Assembly: GCA_002841035.1 (NCBI GenBank)
Contig: PHDR01000002.1
Span: 1-24,541 of the forward strand
Direction of reading: 5' to 3'
Source of the DNA: Bacteroidetes bacterium HGW-Bacteroidetes-12
GTDB lineage: Bacteria; Bacteroidota; Bacteroidia; Flavobacteriales_E; Vicingaceae
Length of the DNA stretch: 24,541 bases
Part shown: positions 15,730 to 22,997 of the stretch, piece after piece
Layout: each line of letters starts with the position of its first letter
How positions within the stretch are numbered: the first letter of the stretch is position 1
Notes under the pieces: model-generated
The model's input: only the letters and a program-made list of their open reading frames with translations
What the model was told of the DNA's origin: nothing
The model's database searches: none
Translations under genes and position numbers: made by a program

Positions 15730-16134
15730 TTATGCTTTGTTTGGTTCTACTTGTTTGCTTACAAATTCGAATGGCAGGTTAACCATGCAAGCAAAGTCTT
15801 CACCAACTTCTTTCATGTCATCATCTTCAATAGAAAAATACCAAATAACTTTTATGTTTGCCCCTCGTTCTTTAATGTCCTTAAGTTTGTAGAGTAAAAA
15901 AAGAATACGTTTTGACGAAAATACATTAAAATACTCTAAATCAAAAATGAAGTTCATCTTTGATGCTGAATCTATAGGGATATTTCCTAGCCAGTCTATT
16001 ATAGGTTGATAAAAATAATCTACTTCAGAAACAACAGATTTTCCTTTTATTGAAAAAACATTATCTTCAATATCTAAAATAACTTCTGGCGAAACATCAG
16101 TGGCAAATCTATGTATTTTTTCTATTCTATTCAT
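15730..16134 (-). CDS. SiaC-like regulatory protein (DUF1987)
   Basis: A small soluble protein of 134 residues in the SiaC/DUF1987 family. Its signatures are visible: VILDIEDNVFSIKGKS, the YFYQPIIDWL helix start, FDLEYFNVFSSKRIL, and IKVIWYFSIEDDDMKEVGEDF followed by LPFEF. In Pseudomonas, SiaC is switched by phosphorylation (kinase SiaB, phosphatase SiaA) and controls the diguanylate cyclase SiaD. The usual Thr after YFN is Val71 here, with Ser73 and Ser74 close by, so the phosphorylation site, if any, must differ; I recall the Thr position from the family and have not aligned it. No SiaA/B/D-like gene is near. It follows the LytTR regulator by 102 bases on the same strand. Confidence 0.82.
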   Translation of the reverse strand: MNRIEKIHRFATDVSPEVILDIEDNVFSIKGKSVVSEVDYFYQPIIDWLGNIPIDSASKMNFIFDLEYFNVFSSKRILFLLYKLKDIKERGANIKVIWYFSIEDDDMKEVGEDFACMVNLPFEFVSKQVEPNKA

Positions 16135-16236
16135 TTGAAGTTCTAAAGTACTATTTTTTTACTTAGGTTTAACATATTTTATACTTAGTTGATTTTTTGA
16201 GGGATAAAGCTATGATTTGGTAAGATGAATGAATTA

Positions 16237-16953
16237 TTACAAACTCTTCATTTCTCTAAATTTTATTGCTTGTCTTCTGGAAACTTCAATTTTCATGTTG
16301 TTTTTTAAAGTTAGCATTAAACCTCCGTTAAACCAATTTTCTACATTTTCTATCCAACTTAAGTTGATGATGTGTTTTCTATTTGCTCGAAAGAAATAAG
16401 CGTCATTGAGTTTTTCCCCTAAATTATTTAATGATTTTAAAATGAGCGGTTTGTTTTTGTCAAAATGGACCCTTACATAATTACCTTCCGATTCAAATAA
16501 AGGAACATTTTTTAGTTGAACGAACCAACATTTGTCGTTATCTCTAACAAAAACACGGTCTTCTAACCCTAGTGTTTTATTTTGTTGAGCATGTGTTTTG
16601 TCTTTAATTTCAGTTCTTATTTTTTGCACAACTTCTTCTAAACGCTCAATTTGAATGGGTTTGAGAAGGTAATCTATGGCATTTACTTCAAATGCTTTTA
16701 TTGCATATTCATCATAAGCAGTAGTGAATACTACCAAAGGTGTTACATCTAGTTCTTCTAATAGTTCAAACCCATTTTTTCCAGGCATTTGGATGTCTAA
16801 AAAAAGCACGTCAGGATGGTGTGTTTCTATTTCGAGCATTGCTTCATCTGCATTATTACATTGAGAAATGATTTCTATATCCGAAAAGTTTTTTAATAAT
16901 GAAATAAGCTCTTTTCTAGCTAAGCGTTCATCATCAATAATTATCGCTCTCAT
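16237..16953 (-). CDS. LytTR-family response regulator
   Basis: A two-component response regulator of 238 residues. The receiver domain (about 1-120) has the acidic pair at Asp7/Asp8, the phosphate-acceptor Asp53 in FLDIQMPG, the conserved Thr (FTTAYDEYAIKAF) and Lys98 in LLKP. After a linker comes a LytTR DNA-binding domain (about 133-236), with FESEGNYVRVHF, FFRANRKHIINLSWI and VSRRQAIKFRE, the usual markers. Proteins of this type (AlgR/LytR) bind direct repeats and are commonly paired with a sensor kinase of the LytS type. No kinase gene lies in this window, so it is an orphan here. It heads a group of minus-strand genes; a -7 promoter box lies 20 bases upstream. Target genes cannot be told. 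Confidence 0.93.
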   Translation of the reverse strand: MRAIIIDDERLARKELISLLKNFSDIEIISQCNNADEAMLEIETHHPDVLFLDIQMPGKNGFELLEELDVTPLVVFTTAYDEYAIKAFEVNAIDYLLKPIQIERLEEVVQKIRTEIKDKTHAQQNKTLGLEDRVFVRDNDKCWFVQLKNVPLFESEGNYVRVHFDKNKPLILKSLNNLGEKLNDAYFFRANRKHIINLSWIENVENWFNGGLMLTLKNNMKIEVSRRQAIKFREMKSL

Positions 16954-16972
16954 GTTTTTAGTGCATTTTTAC

Positions 16973-16980
16973 CAAAAATA
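16973..16980 (-). promoter_or_regulatory. -7 promoter element of the LytTR regulator gene
   Basis: On the minus strand this reads TATTTTTG, an exact TAnnTTTG box, 20 bases before the ATG at 16953. A -33 TTG was not found at the usual distance. It implies a short leader of about 12 bases. Confidence 0.45.
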
Positions 16981-17061
16981 CTACTTTATAATAAAAACAC
17001 CTAAACTCTCTTGGGTTATTTTTTTATAAGATATGCAAAATTATATTTCAAAATAAAATTA

Positions 17062-17069
17062 TAAGTTTG
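17062..17069 (+). promoter_or_regulatory. -7 promoter element of metF
   Basis: TAAGTTTG matches TAnnTTTG and lies 26 bases before the TTG start at 17096, in the divergent gap 16954-17095. The distance to the TTG supports that codon as the start. No -33 box was clear. Confidence 0.5.
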
Positions 17070-17095
17070 CCAATTAATTTAAAACACTTCTCATT

Positions 17096-18049
17096 TTGAA
17101 AGTAATAGACCATATTAACAAAGCAAAAAAAACACTTTTTTCTTTTGAACTCTTACCTCCATTGAAAGGGAAAGGAATTCAATCTATTTATGATGGAATT
17201 GACCCATTGGTTGAATTTAATCCCTCTTTTATTAATGTTACTTATCATCGAGAAGAATTTATTTACAAAAAAAGAGAAAAAGGGTATCTTGAAAAAATTG
17301 CTATAAAAAAACGACCTGGAACTGTTGGTATTTGTGCTGCTATTGTAAATAAATATAAAGTAGATGCTGTTCCGCATATTATTTGTGGAGGTTTTACTAA
17401 GGAGGAAACAGAAAACGCATTGATTGATTTGGATTTTTTAGGTATTGATAATGTGTTGGCTTTGAGAGGAGACCCCATTAAAACAGAGCCTGCTTTTATT
17501 CCTGAGAAAGAAGGGCATGAACATGCTGTTGATTTAGTAAAGCAAATTGTTAGCCTAAACAAAGGTATTTATATGGATGAAGATTTGCAATATGCCATAC
17601 CAACCAATTTTAGTATTGGTGTTGCTGGATATCCAGAAAAACATTTTGAATCACCAAACATGAAATCAGATATTAATTTTTTGAAACAAAAAATAGATGC
17701 TGGAGCAGATTATATTATCACTCAATTGTTTTACGACAATAACAAATTCAAGAAATTTGTTGATTTATGTAGAAAAAACGATATTCATGTACCCATAATT
17801 CCTGGTATAAAACCATTATCTAATAAATCTCAATTAACTACATTATCTAAGTTTTTTCACATTGATTTACCCGATGATTTGGTTGATGCTGTTGAAAAAT
17901 GCAAAAATGATGATGCCGTAAAACAAGTTGGCATTGAATGGGCAATTCAACAATCTAAAGAATTGATTGATTTTAAGGTTCCTTGCATTCATTATTATAC
18001 TATGGGGAAATCTGTGGCAGTGAAAGAAATTGCTAAAGCGATTTATTGA
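17096..18049 (+). CDS. metF: Methylenetetrahydrofolate reductase, TTG start
   Basis: A 317-residue flavoenzyme that reduces 5,10-methylenetetrahydrofolate to 5-methyltetrahydrofolate, the methyl donor for methionine synthesis. Visible family motifs include FSFELLPPLKGKG at the N-terminus (with the catalytic Glu), FINVTYHRE, the central VLALRGDP (with the conserved Asp), GADYIITQLFYD and PIIPGIKPL. Length and layout fit the bacterial MTHFR family, a TIM barrel. The start is TTG at 17096, giving MKVIDHINKAKKTLFSFE; the frame is open back only to TAA at 17075 and contains no ATG before the conserved core, so the TTG is the only reasonable choice. The gene converges on purA. No methionine synthase gene and no SAM riboswitch was seen nearby. 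Confidence 0.95.
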   Translation: MKVIDHINKAKKTLFSFELLPPLKGKGIQSIYDGIDPLVEFNPSFINVTYHREEFIYKKREKGYLEKIAIKKRPGTVGICAAIVNKYKVDAVPHIICGGFTKEETENALIDLDFLGIDNVLALRGDPIKTEPAFIPEKEGHEHAVDLVKQIVSLNKGIYMDEDLQYAIPTNFSIGVAGYPEKHFESPNMKSDINFLKQKIDAGADYIITQLFYDNNKFKKFVDLCRKNDIHVPIIPGIKPLSNKSQLTTLSKFFHIDLPDDLVDAVEKCKNDDAVKQVGIEWAIQQSKELIDFKVPCIHYYTMGKSVAVKEIAKAIY

Positions 18050-18092
18050 GGTGGGATCTATTAAGGGGAGTGCTAAGAATTAAAAAAAAGAG

Positions 18093-18323
18093 TTAACCAC
18101 AAAGTATCACAAAGATATCACAAAACTCACAAAGCGAATAATACCAATTGTATTAATATTTTAGTCCAAACTAAAATATTAATTACAATGGTTAATGCTG
18201 ATTGAATATGAAAATGGTCTAATCAAATGAAATGCAGATTGGACTATATTCAATATCCAATCGGTATAACATTAACAACTTAGTGTTCTTAGTGTAATTT
18301 TCCTTTGTGAACTTTGTGGTTAA
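18093..18323. repeat. CACAAAG inverted repeat arms around an ATACC element
   Basis: The left arm starts TTAACCACAAAG (18093-18104) and runs through three more (T)CACAAA(G) words to about 18135. The right arm ends with the perfect inverse CTTTGTGGTTAA (18312-18323), preceded by CTTTGTGAA, CTTAGTG and CTTAGTG words. The ATACC element 18141-18267 lies exactly between the arms. Together these account for most of the 352-base gap between metF and purA, in which I see no gene. CACAAAG repeats with a period near ten are known to me from other Bacteroidota, but their function is not. Confidence 0.7.
18141..18267 (+). repeat. ATACC dispersed element, copy 1 (127 bp)
   Basis: Begins ATACCAATTG and ends CCAATCGGTAT, imperfect terminal inverted repeats. 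It contains a perfect 13-base-arm hairpin (ATTAATATTTTAG 18152-18164, loop TCCAAA, CTAAAATATTAAT 18171-18183) and an inverted pair TAGTCCAA (18162-18169)/TTGGACTA (18239-18246). It is related along its whole length to copy 2 at 22998-23140, in the same orientation. There is no open reading frame of note. The layout resembles a MITE or a large palindromic intergenic repeat. Confidence 0.8.
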
Positions 18324-18401
18324 AAAATCAATTTTTAGAACCTTCCTTAAATTAGCCGATAGTTATTTCTGGAATTATTTTGAGTAGATTTTTCTTTAAT
18401 T

Positions 18402-19682
18402 TCACACCAACACGTTTCCTCTATGTATGGTTTGCGTTCTATCTGGACCAACCGAAACAATAGAAATAGGTACGTTTAGTGTTTTTTCCAGATAATCTAT
18501 GTAAGCCGATAATTCTGATGGGATTTCGTCCATAGAAGCCAATTTGGTGAGGTCTTGCCTCCAACCTTTTAATGTTTCATAAACAGGTGTAACTTCCTTT
18601 GAAACAATATCATAAGGCATATAATCTATTTTTTTACCATCTATAATATAGTGTGTGCAAACGGCTATCGTTTCAAATTCGCTCAACACATCGGCTTTCA
18701 TCATAATTAGTTCTGTAACTCCATTTATCATAATAGCATATTTCAAGGCGGGTAAATCTATCCATCCGCATCTTCTTGGTCTTCCTGTGGTTGATCCAAA
18801 TTCATTACCTGCTTTTCGCATTCTTTCGCCTACTTCGTCTTCCAACTCTGTAGGGAATGGACCACTTCCAACGCGAGTACAATAAGCTTTAAAAATACCA
18901 AACACTTTTCCTATTTTGTTAGGTGCAATTCCTAATCCAGTACAAGTTCCTGCTGTTGTAGTATTTGATGATGTTACAAATGGATAAGAACCAAAATCAA
19001 CATCAAGCATAGCACCCTGAGCTCCTTCTGCCAATATGGATTTATTGTTGTTGATGGCGTTGTTTAAATAATGTTCGCTATCAATAATAGTTAGGTTTTT
19101 AATAGTTTCTAAGGCTATAAAAAAATCTTTTTCTAACGCTTCTAAATCATATTCAAAATCATGAAATTTTAAAATTTCTTTATGTTTAATTACTAATTTG
19201 GTGTATTTTTCTTTGAAAGTAGTTTCGAAAACATCTCCAACACGTAAGCCATTTCTACCTGTTTTATCCATATAAGTCGGACCTATTCCTTTTAATGTTG
19301 AGCCTATTTTTTCTTTTCCTTTTGCTGCTTCTGAAGCGGCATCAATTAATCTATGTGTTGGAAGAATTAGGTGTGCTTTTTTAGATATAAATAATTGTTT
19401 TTTTATATTAACGCCCAATTTAATAAGAGCATCAATCTCTTTTTTAAGAATAACAGGGTCAACAACAACTCCATTTCCAACCACATTGGCAACTCCATCA
19501 TGAAAAATCCCCGAAGGAATGGTGTGCAAAACGTGCTTAATTCCATTAAATTCTAAGGTGTGCCCTGCGTTTGGACCTCCCTGAAAACGAGCAATAACAT
19601 TATATTTTGGCGTTAATACATCAACAATTTTTCCTTTTCCTTCATCTCCCCATTGGAGTCCTAACAATACATCTACTTTCAT
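18402..19682 (-). CDS. purA: Adenylosuccinate synthetase
   Basis: A 426-residue enzyme that joins IMP and aspartate with GTP, the first committed step from IMP to AMP. All signature blocks are present: LLGLQWGDEGKGKIVD (the GTP P-loop with catalytic Asp), GGPNAGHT (with catalytic His), GSTLKGIGPTYMDK (IMP binding), EGAQGAMLDVDFG, TTGRPRRCGWIDL and the C-terminal SVGPDRTQTI. The length agrees with bacterial PurA. It follows the STAS gene by 29 bases in the series Rel - Fur - STAS - PurA, a neighbourhood often conserved in Flavobacteriia. Coupling of purine synthesis with the stringent regulator Rel is logical, as GTP and ppGpp levels affect PurA activity in other bacteria. No separate promoter was seen upstream. 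Confidence 0.97.
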   Translation of the reverse strand: MKVDVLLGLQWGDEGKGKIVDVLTPKYNVIARFQGGPNAGHTLEFNGIKHVLHTIPSGIFHDGVANVVGNGVVVDPVILKKEIDALIKLGVNIKKQLFISKKAHLILPTHRLIDAASEAAKGKEKIGSTLKGIGPTYMDKTGRNGLRVGDVFETTFKEKYTKLVIKHKEILKFHDFEYDLEALEKDFFIALETIKNLTIIDSEHYLNNAINNNKSILAEGAQGAMLDVDFGSYPFVTSSNTTTAGTCTGLGIAPNKIGKVFGIFKAYCTRVGSGPFPTELEDEVGERMRKAGNEFGSTTGRPRRCGWIDLPALKYAIMINGVTELIMMKADVLSEFETIAVCTHYIIDGKKIDYMPYDIVSKEVTPVYETLKGWRQDLTKLASMDEIPSELSAYIDYLEKTLNVPISIVSVGPDRTQTIHRGNVLV

Positions 19683-19711
19683 TTTTTATGGTTTAGCTTT
19701 ATGGATTTTAG

Positions 19712-20083
19712 TTATAAATTATTCACAGTGCTGTTGTCTTTTACTACCAATTGCTTAGCTTCTTCAATATTATGAGCAATATTGAATACATTGTTCAGTT
19801 TAGTAATAACGAGCAATTGATTTATTTTTTTAGGAATATTAATGACCACAACTTCTCCATTTCTATTTCGCGTTTGTGTTAAAATAGAGATGAAAATTCC
19901 TAGTCCAGAGCTGTTCATGTATTCCATTTCGGCTAAATCTAAAATAATAGCGTTAACGCCTTCGTTGAAATAAAAATCTATTTCTTCTAATAAATTTTCG
20001 GCTTGTTGCTTATTGTTTAAACTTCCGTTTAATGCAATAATAAGCACGTTGTTTTCTTTTTTGATATGAAATGAAAAGCTCAT
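19712..20083 (-). CDS. STAS-domain anti-sigma factor antagonist
   Basis: A single-domain cytoplasmic protein of 123 residues. The STAS fold shows the usual strand IIALNGSLN, a helix, the strand AIILDLAEMEYMNSSGLGIFIS, and IPKKINQLLVITKLNNVFNI. Ser58/Ser59 in MNSSGLG sit at the position of the phosphorylated serine of SpoIIAA and RsbV. Such proteins release a sigma factor or another partner from an anti-sigma kinase when unphosphorylated. Neither the kinase (RsbW type) nor a PP2C phosphatase gene lies in this window. It starts six bases after the Fur stop and precedes purA. The C-terminal 15 residues or so are polar and may be unstructured. Confidence 0.88.
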   Translation of the reverse strand: MSFSFHIKKENNVLIIALNGSLNNKQQAENLLEEIDFYFNEGVNAIILDLAEMEYMNSSGLGIFISILTQTRNRNGEVVVINIPKKINQLLVITKLNNVFNIAHNIEEAKQLVVKDNSTVNNL

Positions 20084-20089
20084 GATTGT

Positions 20090-20530
20090 TTATTTTTCGT
20101 TTTTAACAGCATAAAAATTCAAGGAGTGGTGAAGTATGGTAACATCAAACATTTCTTGTAATGTTTTTTTAATATTTTGAATTCGTGGGTCACAAAATTC
20201 TATCACTTCTCCATTACTTAAAATAATGTGGTCGTGTTGTTTTGAGCCGAAGGATTTTTCATATTGAGCAATATTGTTGCCAAACTGATGCTTTCTAACT
20301 AGATTTGCAGCCAATAATAACTCTATGGTGTTATACAATGTTGCTCTACTTACTCTATATTTTTTGTTTTTCATAGATAAGTAGAGTTCTTCAACATCAA
20401 AATGATCGTTGTTCACATAAATTTCTTGAAGAATTGCAAATCGCTCAGGAGTCTTCCTATGCTTATGTTCTTCTAAGTAATTTGTAAAAATTCGCTTTAC
20501 TTTTTGTTGAATTTCTTCGGTTGAACTCAT
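20090..20530 (-). CDS. Fur family transcriptional regulator
   Basis: A 146-residue metal-responsive DNA-binding protein. The winged-helix domain (about 10-85) shows RKTPERFAILQEIY, FDVEELYLSM and YRVSRATLYNTIELL, all typical of Fur. The dimerisation part has KQHDHIIL...GEVIEFCDPRI, with His99, His101 and Glu111 as likely metal ligands, along with His43 and Glu48. The structural zinc CxxC pair that normally follows HDHI is absent (ILSNGE takes its place); Cys113 is the only cysteine in the protein. A zinc-dependent structural site is therefore probably lost or rebuilt. It is placed between Rel and a STAS gene, as in other Bacteroidota. Whether it senses iron, peroxide or something else cannot be told from the sequence. 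Confidence 0.9.
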   Translation of the reverse strand: MSSTEEIQQKVKRIFTNYLEEHKHRKTPERFAILQEIYVNNDHFDVEELYLSMKNKKYRVSRATLYNTIELLLAANLVRKHQFGNNIAQYEKSFGSKQHDHIILSNGEVIEFCDPRIQNIKKTLQEMFDVTILHHSLNFYAVKNEK

Positions 20531-20635
20531 AACAAATTATTAAAAAGTAAAAATAAGGATTAAACCGAATTTCCAATAATTAATAATAGACGTGTTATCA
20601 GATTTTATTAACAAAGTGAGGGAGCGAAGTTTTGA

Positions 20636-20677
20636 ATGTTGAGTTATGAGTTGTGAGTGGTGAGTTATGAGTTTATG
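20636..20677 (+). repeat. 7-bp tandem repeat, GTTATGA family
   Basis: Six consecutive units of seven bases: ATGTTGA, GTTATGA, GTTGTGA, GTGGTGA, GTTATGA, GTTTATG. It lies between the Fur gene and the end of rel. It resembles the TTTTGAGTG repeat after bamA and directly precedes an 8-base tandem array. Together these fill much of the 227-base gap 20531-20757; the remaining part, 20531-20630, shows no gene. Confidence 0.8.
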
Positions 20678-20687
20678 GGACATCCAC

Positions 20688-20751
20688 ACATTGTTACATT
20701 GATACATTAATACATTGATACATTATTACATTATTACATTATTACATTGTT
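20688..20751 (+). repeat. 8-bp tandem repeat, eight units of ACATTNNT
   Basis: Eight uninterrupted 8-base units: ACATTGTT, ACATTGAT, ACATTAAT, ACATTGAT, ACATTATT three times, and ACATTGTT. Only the third- and second-last bases before the final T vary. The array ends six bases before the rel stop codon, so on the minus strand it is the start of the rel 3' region and lies before fur. Confidence 0.92.
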
Positions 20752-20757
20752 AAATTA

Positions 20758-22959
20758 TCAGTTATCTATTCTTTCAATTTTTGTAACTCCTGCAACTTTT
20801 TTAAGGTTTTTAATTAAATTCTCAAGATGCGAGGTATTTTGAACAAAAACCATAATTGTTCCTTCAAAAATTCCATCATAACTTTCAAATTTAATGGAAC
20901 GCATATTTACATGAAGCTCGTTAGAAACCACTTGTGTAATGTTATTTACAATTCCTACATTATCAATACCTATAATTTTCAGCCCTGTTAAGAAGTCCAT
21001 TTTATCTTTTTCTATCCATCTCGCTTTTATTACTCTATAGGCATAATTAGACATTAATTGCACTGCATTGGGACAACTTACCTTATGAATTTTTATTCCT
21101 TCGGCTACGGTAATAAAGCCAAAAACCTCATCGCCTGGTATTGGATTGCAACATTGTGCTAAACTGTAATCCAATTTCTCCATGTTATCACCAATCACCA
21201 AAATTTCTTCTTTTTTTTCTGTTTTGGTAGTTTTTTTTCGTTCAAAATATTTTTTAAGTCGAGTTGGAATGGTTCTTTTCAAACGCAACAACCCATGCTT
21301 CACTTCAAAATCTCGTAATTGATTTAATTTTATTTCTTCAGTAGCAATCTTGAAATAAAGATCTAATGATGAAGCTGCTTTAAAATGTTTTTTTAGCTCT
21401 TTTAAACTGATGTTTTGATGTGAAATTTCTAATCGTTTAAATTCCTTTTCAAGCATAGCTTTTCCGATAATAGCTAGTTCTCTTTTTTCTTCTTTTAAGG
21501 CTGATTTTATTTTTGATTTTGCTCTATGTGTTTTTACGAAATTGAGCCAATCTTCTTTTGGTTTTTGGTTTTTGGAAGTAAGAATTTCTATCTGGTCACC
21601 ACTTTTAAGCACGCTACTTAAAGGGACTAATTTGTTATTCACTTTAGCTCCAATGCAGTGAATTCCAATTTCTGAATGAACAGCAAAAGCAAAGTCTAAG
21701 GCACTTGCTCCAAATGGTAAATTTTTCATTTCACCCTCAGGGGTATAAACATAAATTTCATCTGAAAACAAGTCTAATTTAAAATCATCCACCAAATCTA
21801 AAGCATTGGCATCGTTGTTTTCTATTAATTCTCTGATTTGGTTTATCCACTTATCATATTGGCTTTCTACAGAACCTTCTTTGTATTTCCAGTGTGCGGC
21901 AAATCCCATTTCAGCAATTTCATCCATTCTTTTGGTGCGAATTTGTACCTCAACCCACTTTCCTGTTGGACTCATAACGGTTGTGTGTAATGATTCATAA
22001 CCATTAGCTTTCGGTGCGGATATCCAATCTCTCAAGCGTTCAATATTGGGCTGATAAAAATCGGTTACGATGGAATATACTTGCCAACAATCTGATTTTT
22101 CATTTTCGGGTTTTGAGTCAACAATAATCCTAACTGCAAATAAATCATATACTTCTTCAAAAGGGATTCCTTTTTTATTCATTTTATTCCAAATAGAATA
22201 AATTGATTTTGGTCTTCCTTTCATTTCAAATTCAAACCCCTTTTCTTCTAGCGTTTTCCTGATTGGTAATGAAAAATGATTGATAAAACGAGTTCTGACT
22301 TCTTGAGATTTTTTTAGTTTCGTTTCAATTTCATGAAACATTTCTGGTTCTTGGCATTTCAGTGATAAATCTTCTAACTCCGATTTTATGGAATGTAATC
22401 CCAATCGATGAGCTAAAGGAGCGTACAAAAACAGAGTTTCAGAAGCAATTTTTAGTTGTTTATCTCTCCTCATAGAATCTATGGTTCGCATATTGTGTAA
22501 TCTGTCGGCTAGTTTTATTAAAATAACCCGAACATCTTCGGCAAGTGTGAGTAATATTTTTTTAAAATTTTCTGCTTGTAGTGATATTGTTGCATCAACA
22601 ACCCCTGAAATTTTTGTTAATCCTTCAATAATTTTTGCTTCCTTATCCCCAAACAAGTTCCTTACATCTTCAATGGTAAGTTCAGTATCCTCAACCGTAT
22701 CATGTAATAAGGCACAAATAATAGAGGTTGCTCCTAAACCAATTTCTTCAGCACAAATTCTGGCAACAGCTATGGGATGATAAATATATGGTTCGCCTGA
22801 TTTTCTCCTTATATCTTTGTGTGCTTCATAAGCAACCTCAAATGCTTTTTTGATTCTTTTTTTAGTTGCTGCATCTTTTTTTGAATATGTAGCTGATTTC
22901 ATCAGACCCTTAAAAGCGATTTCAATCTCTTTTTTTTCTTTTTCTAAATCGATTTGCAT
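20758..22959 (-). CDS. Bifunctional (p)ppGpp synthetase/hydrolase Rel/SpoT
   Basis: A long RSH protein of 733 residues that makes and degrades the stringent alarmone (p)ppGpp. The hydrolase HD domain has YIYHPIAVA and LLHDTVED (His61, His86-Asp87), and RLHNMRTI further on. The synthetase domain shows RPKSIYSIWNKM, VYDLFAVRIIVD and RLRDWISAPKANGYESLHTTV. The RxRD form of the switch motif (RLRD) belongs with the RxKD type of bifunctional enzymes, not with ExDD of RelA-only synthetases. After these come a TGS domain (about 400-460), a conserved Cys block (QCCNPIPGDEVFGFIT) and a C-terminal ACT domain (about 660-733) for ribosome and amino-acid sensing. All expected residues are intact. The gene leads the Rel - Fur - STAS - PurA series. 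Confidence 0.96.
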   Translation of the reverse strand: MQIDLEKEKKEIEIAFKGLMKSATYSKKDAATKKRIKKAFEVAYEAHKDIRRKSGEPYIYHPIAVARICAEEIGLGATSIICALLHDTVEDTELTIEDVRNLFGDKEAKIIEGLTKISGVVDATISLQAENFKKILLTLAEDVRVILIKLADRLHNMRTIDSMRRDKQLKIASETLFLYAPLAHRLGLHSIKSELEDLSLKCQEPEMFHEIETKLKKSQEVRTRFINHFSLPIRKTLEEKGFEFEMKGRPKSIYSIWNKMNKKGIPFEEVYDLFAVRIIVDSKPENEKSDCWQVYSIVTDFYQPNIERLRDWISAPKANGYESLHTTVMSPTGKWVEVQIRTKRMDEIAEMGFAAHWKYKEGSVESQYDKWINQIRELIENNDANALDLVDDFKLDLFSDEIYVYTPEGEMKNLPFGASALDFAFAVHSEIGIHCIGAKVNNKLVPLSSVLKSGDQIEILTSKNQKPKEDWLNFVKTHRAKSKIKSALKEEKRELAIIGKAMLEKEFKRLEISHQNISLKELKKHFKAASSLDLYFKIATEEIKLNQLRDFEVKHGLLRLKRTIPTRLKKYFERKKTTKTEKKEEILVIGDNMEKLDYSLAQCCNPIPGDEVFGFITVAEGIKIHKVSCPNAVQLMSNYAYRVIKARWIEKDKMDFLTGLKIIGIDNVGIVNNITQVVSNELHVNMRSIKFESYDGIFEGTIMVFVQNTSHLENLIKNLKKVAGVTKIERIDN

Positions 22960-22997
22960 ACAGAAGTTGTTAAATTATTAAAATCAAAAAACATATA

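Noticed and set aside
20688..20751. CRISPR array
   Set aside because: Units are only 8 bases, directly adjacent and without spacers, and no cas gene is near; this is a simple tandem repeat.
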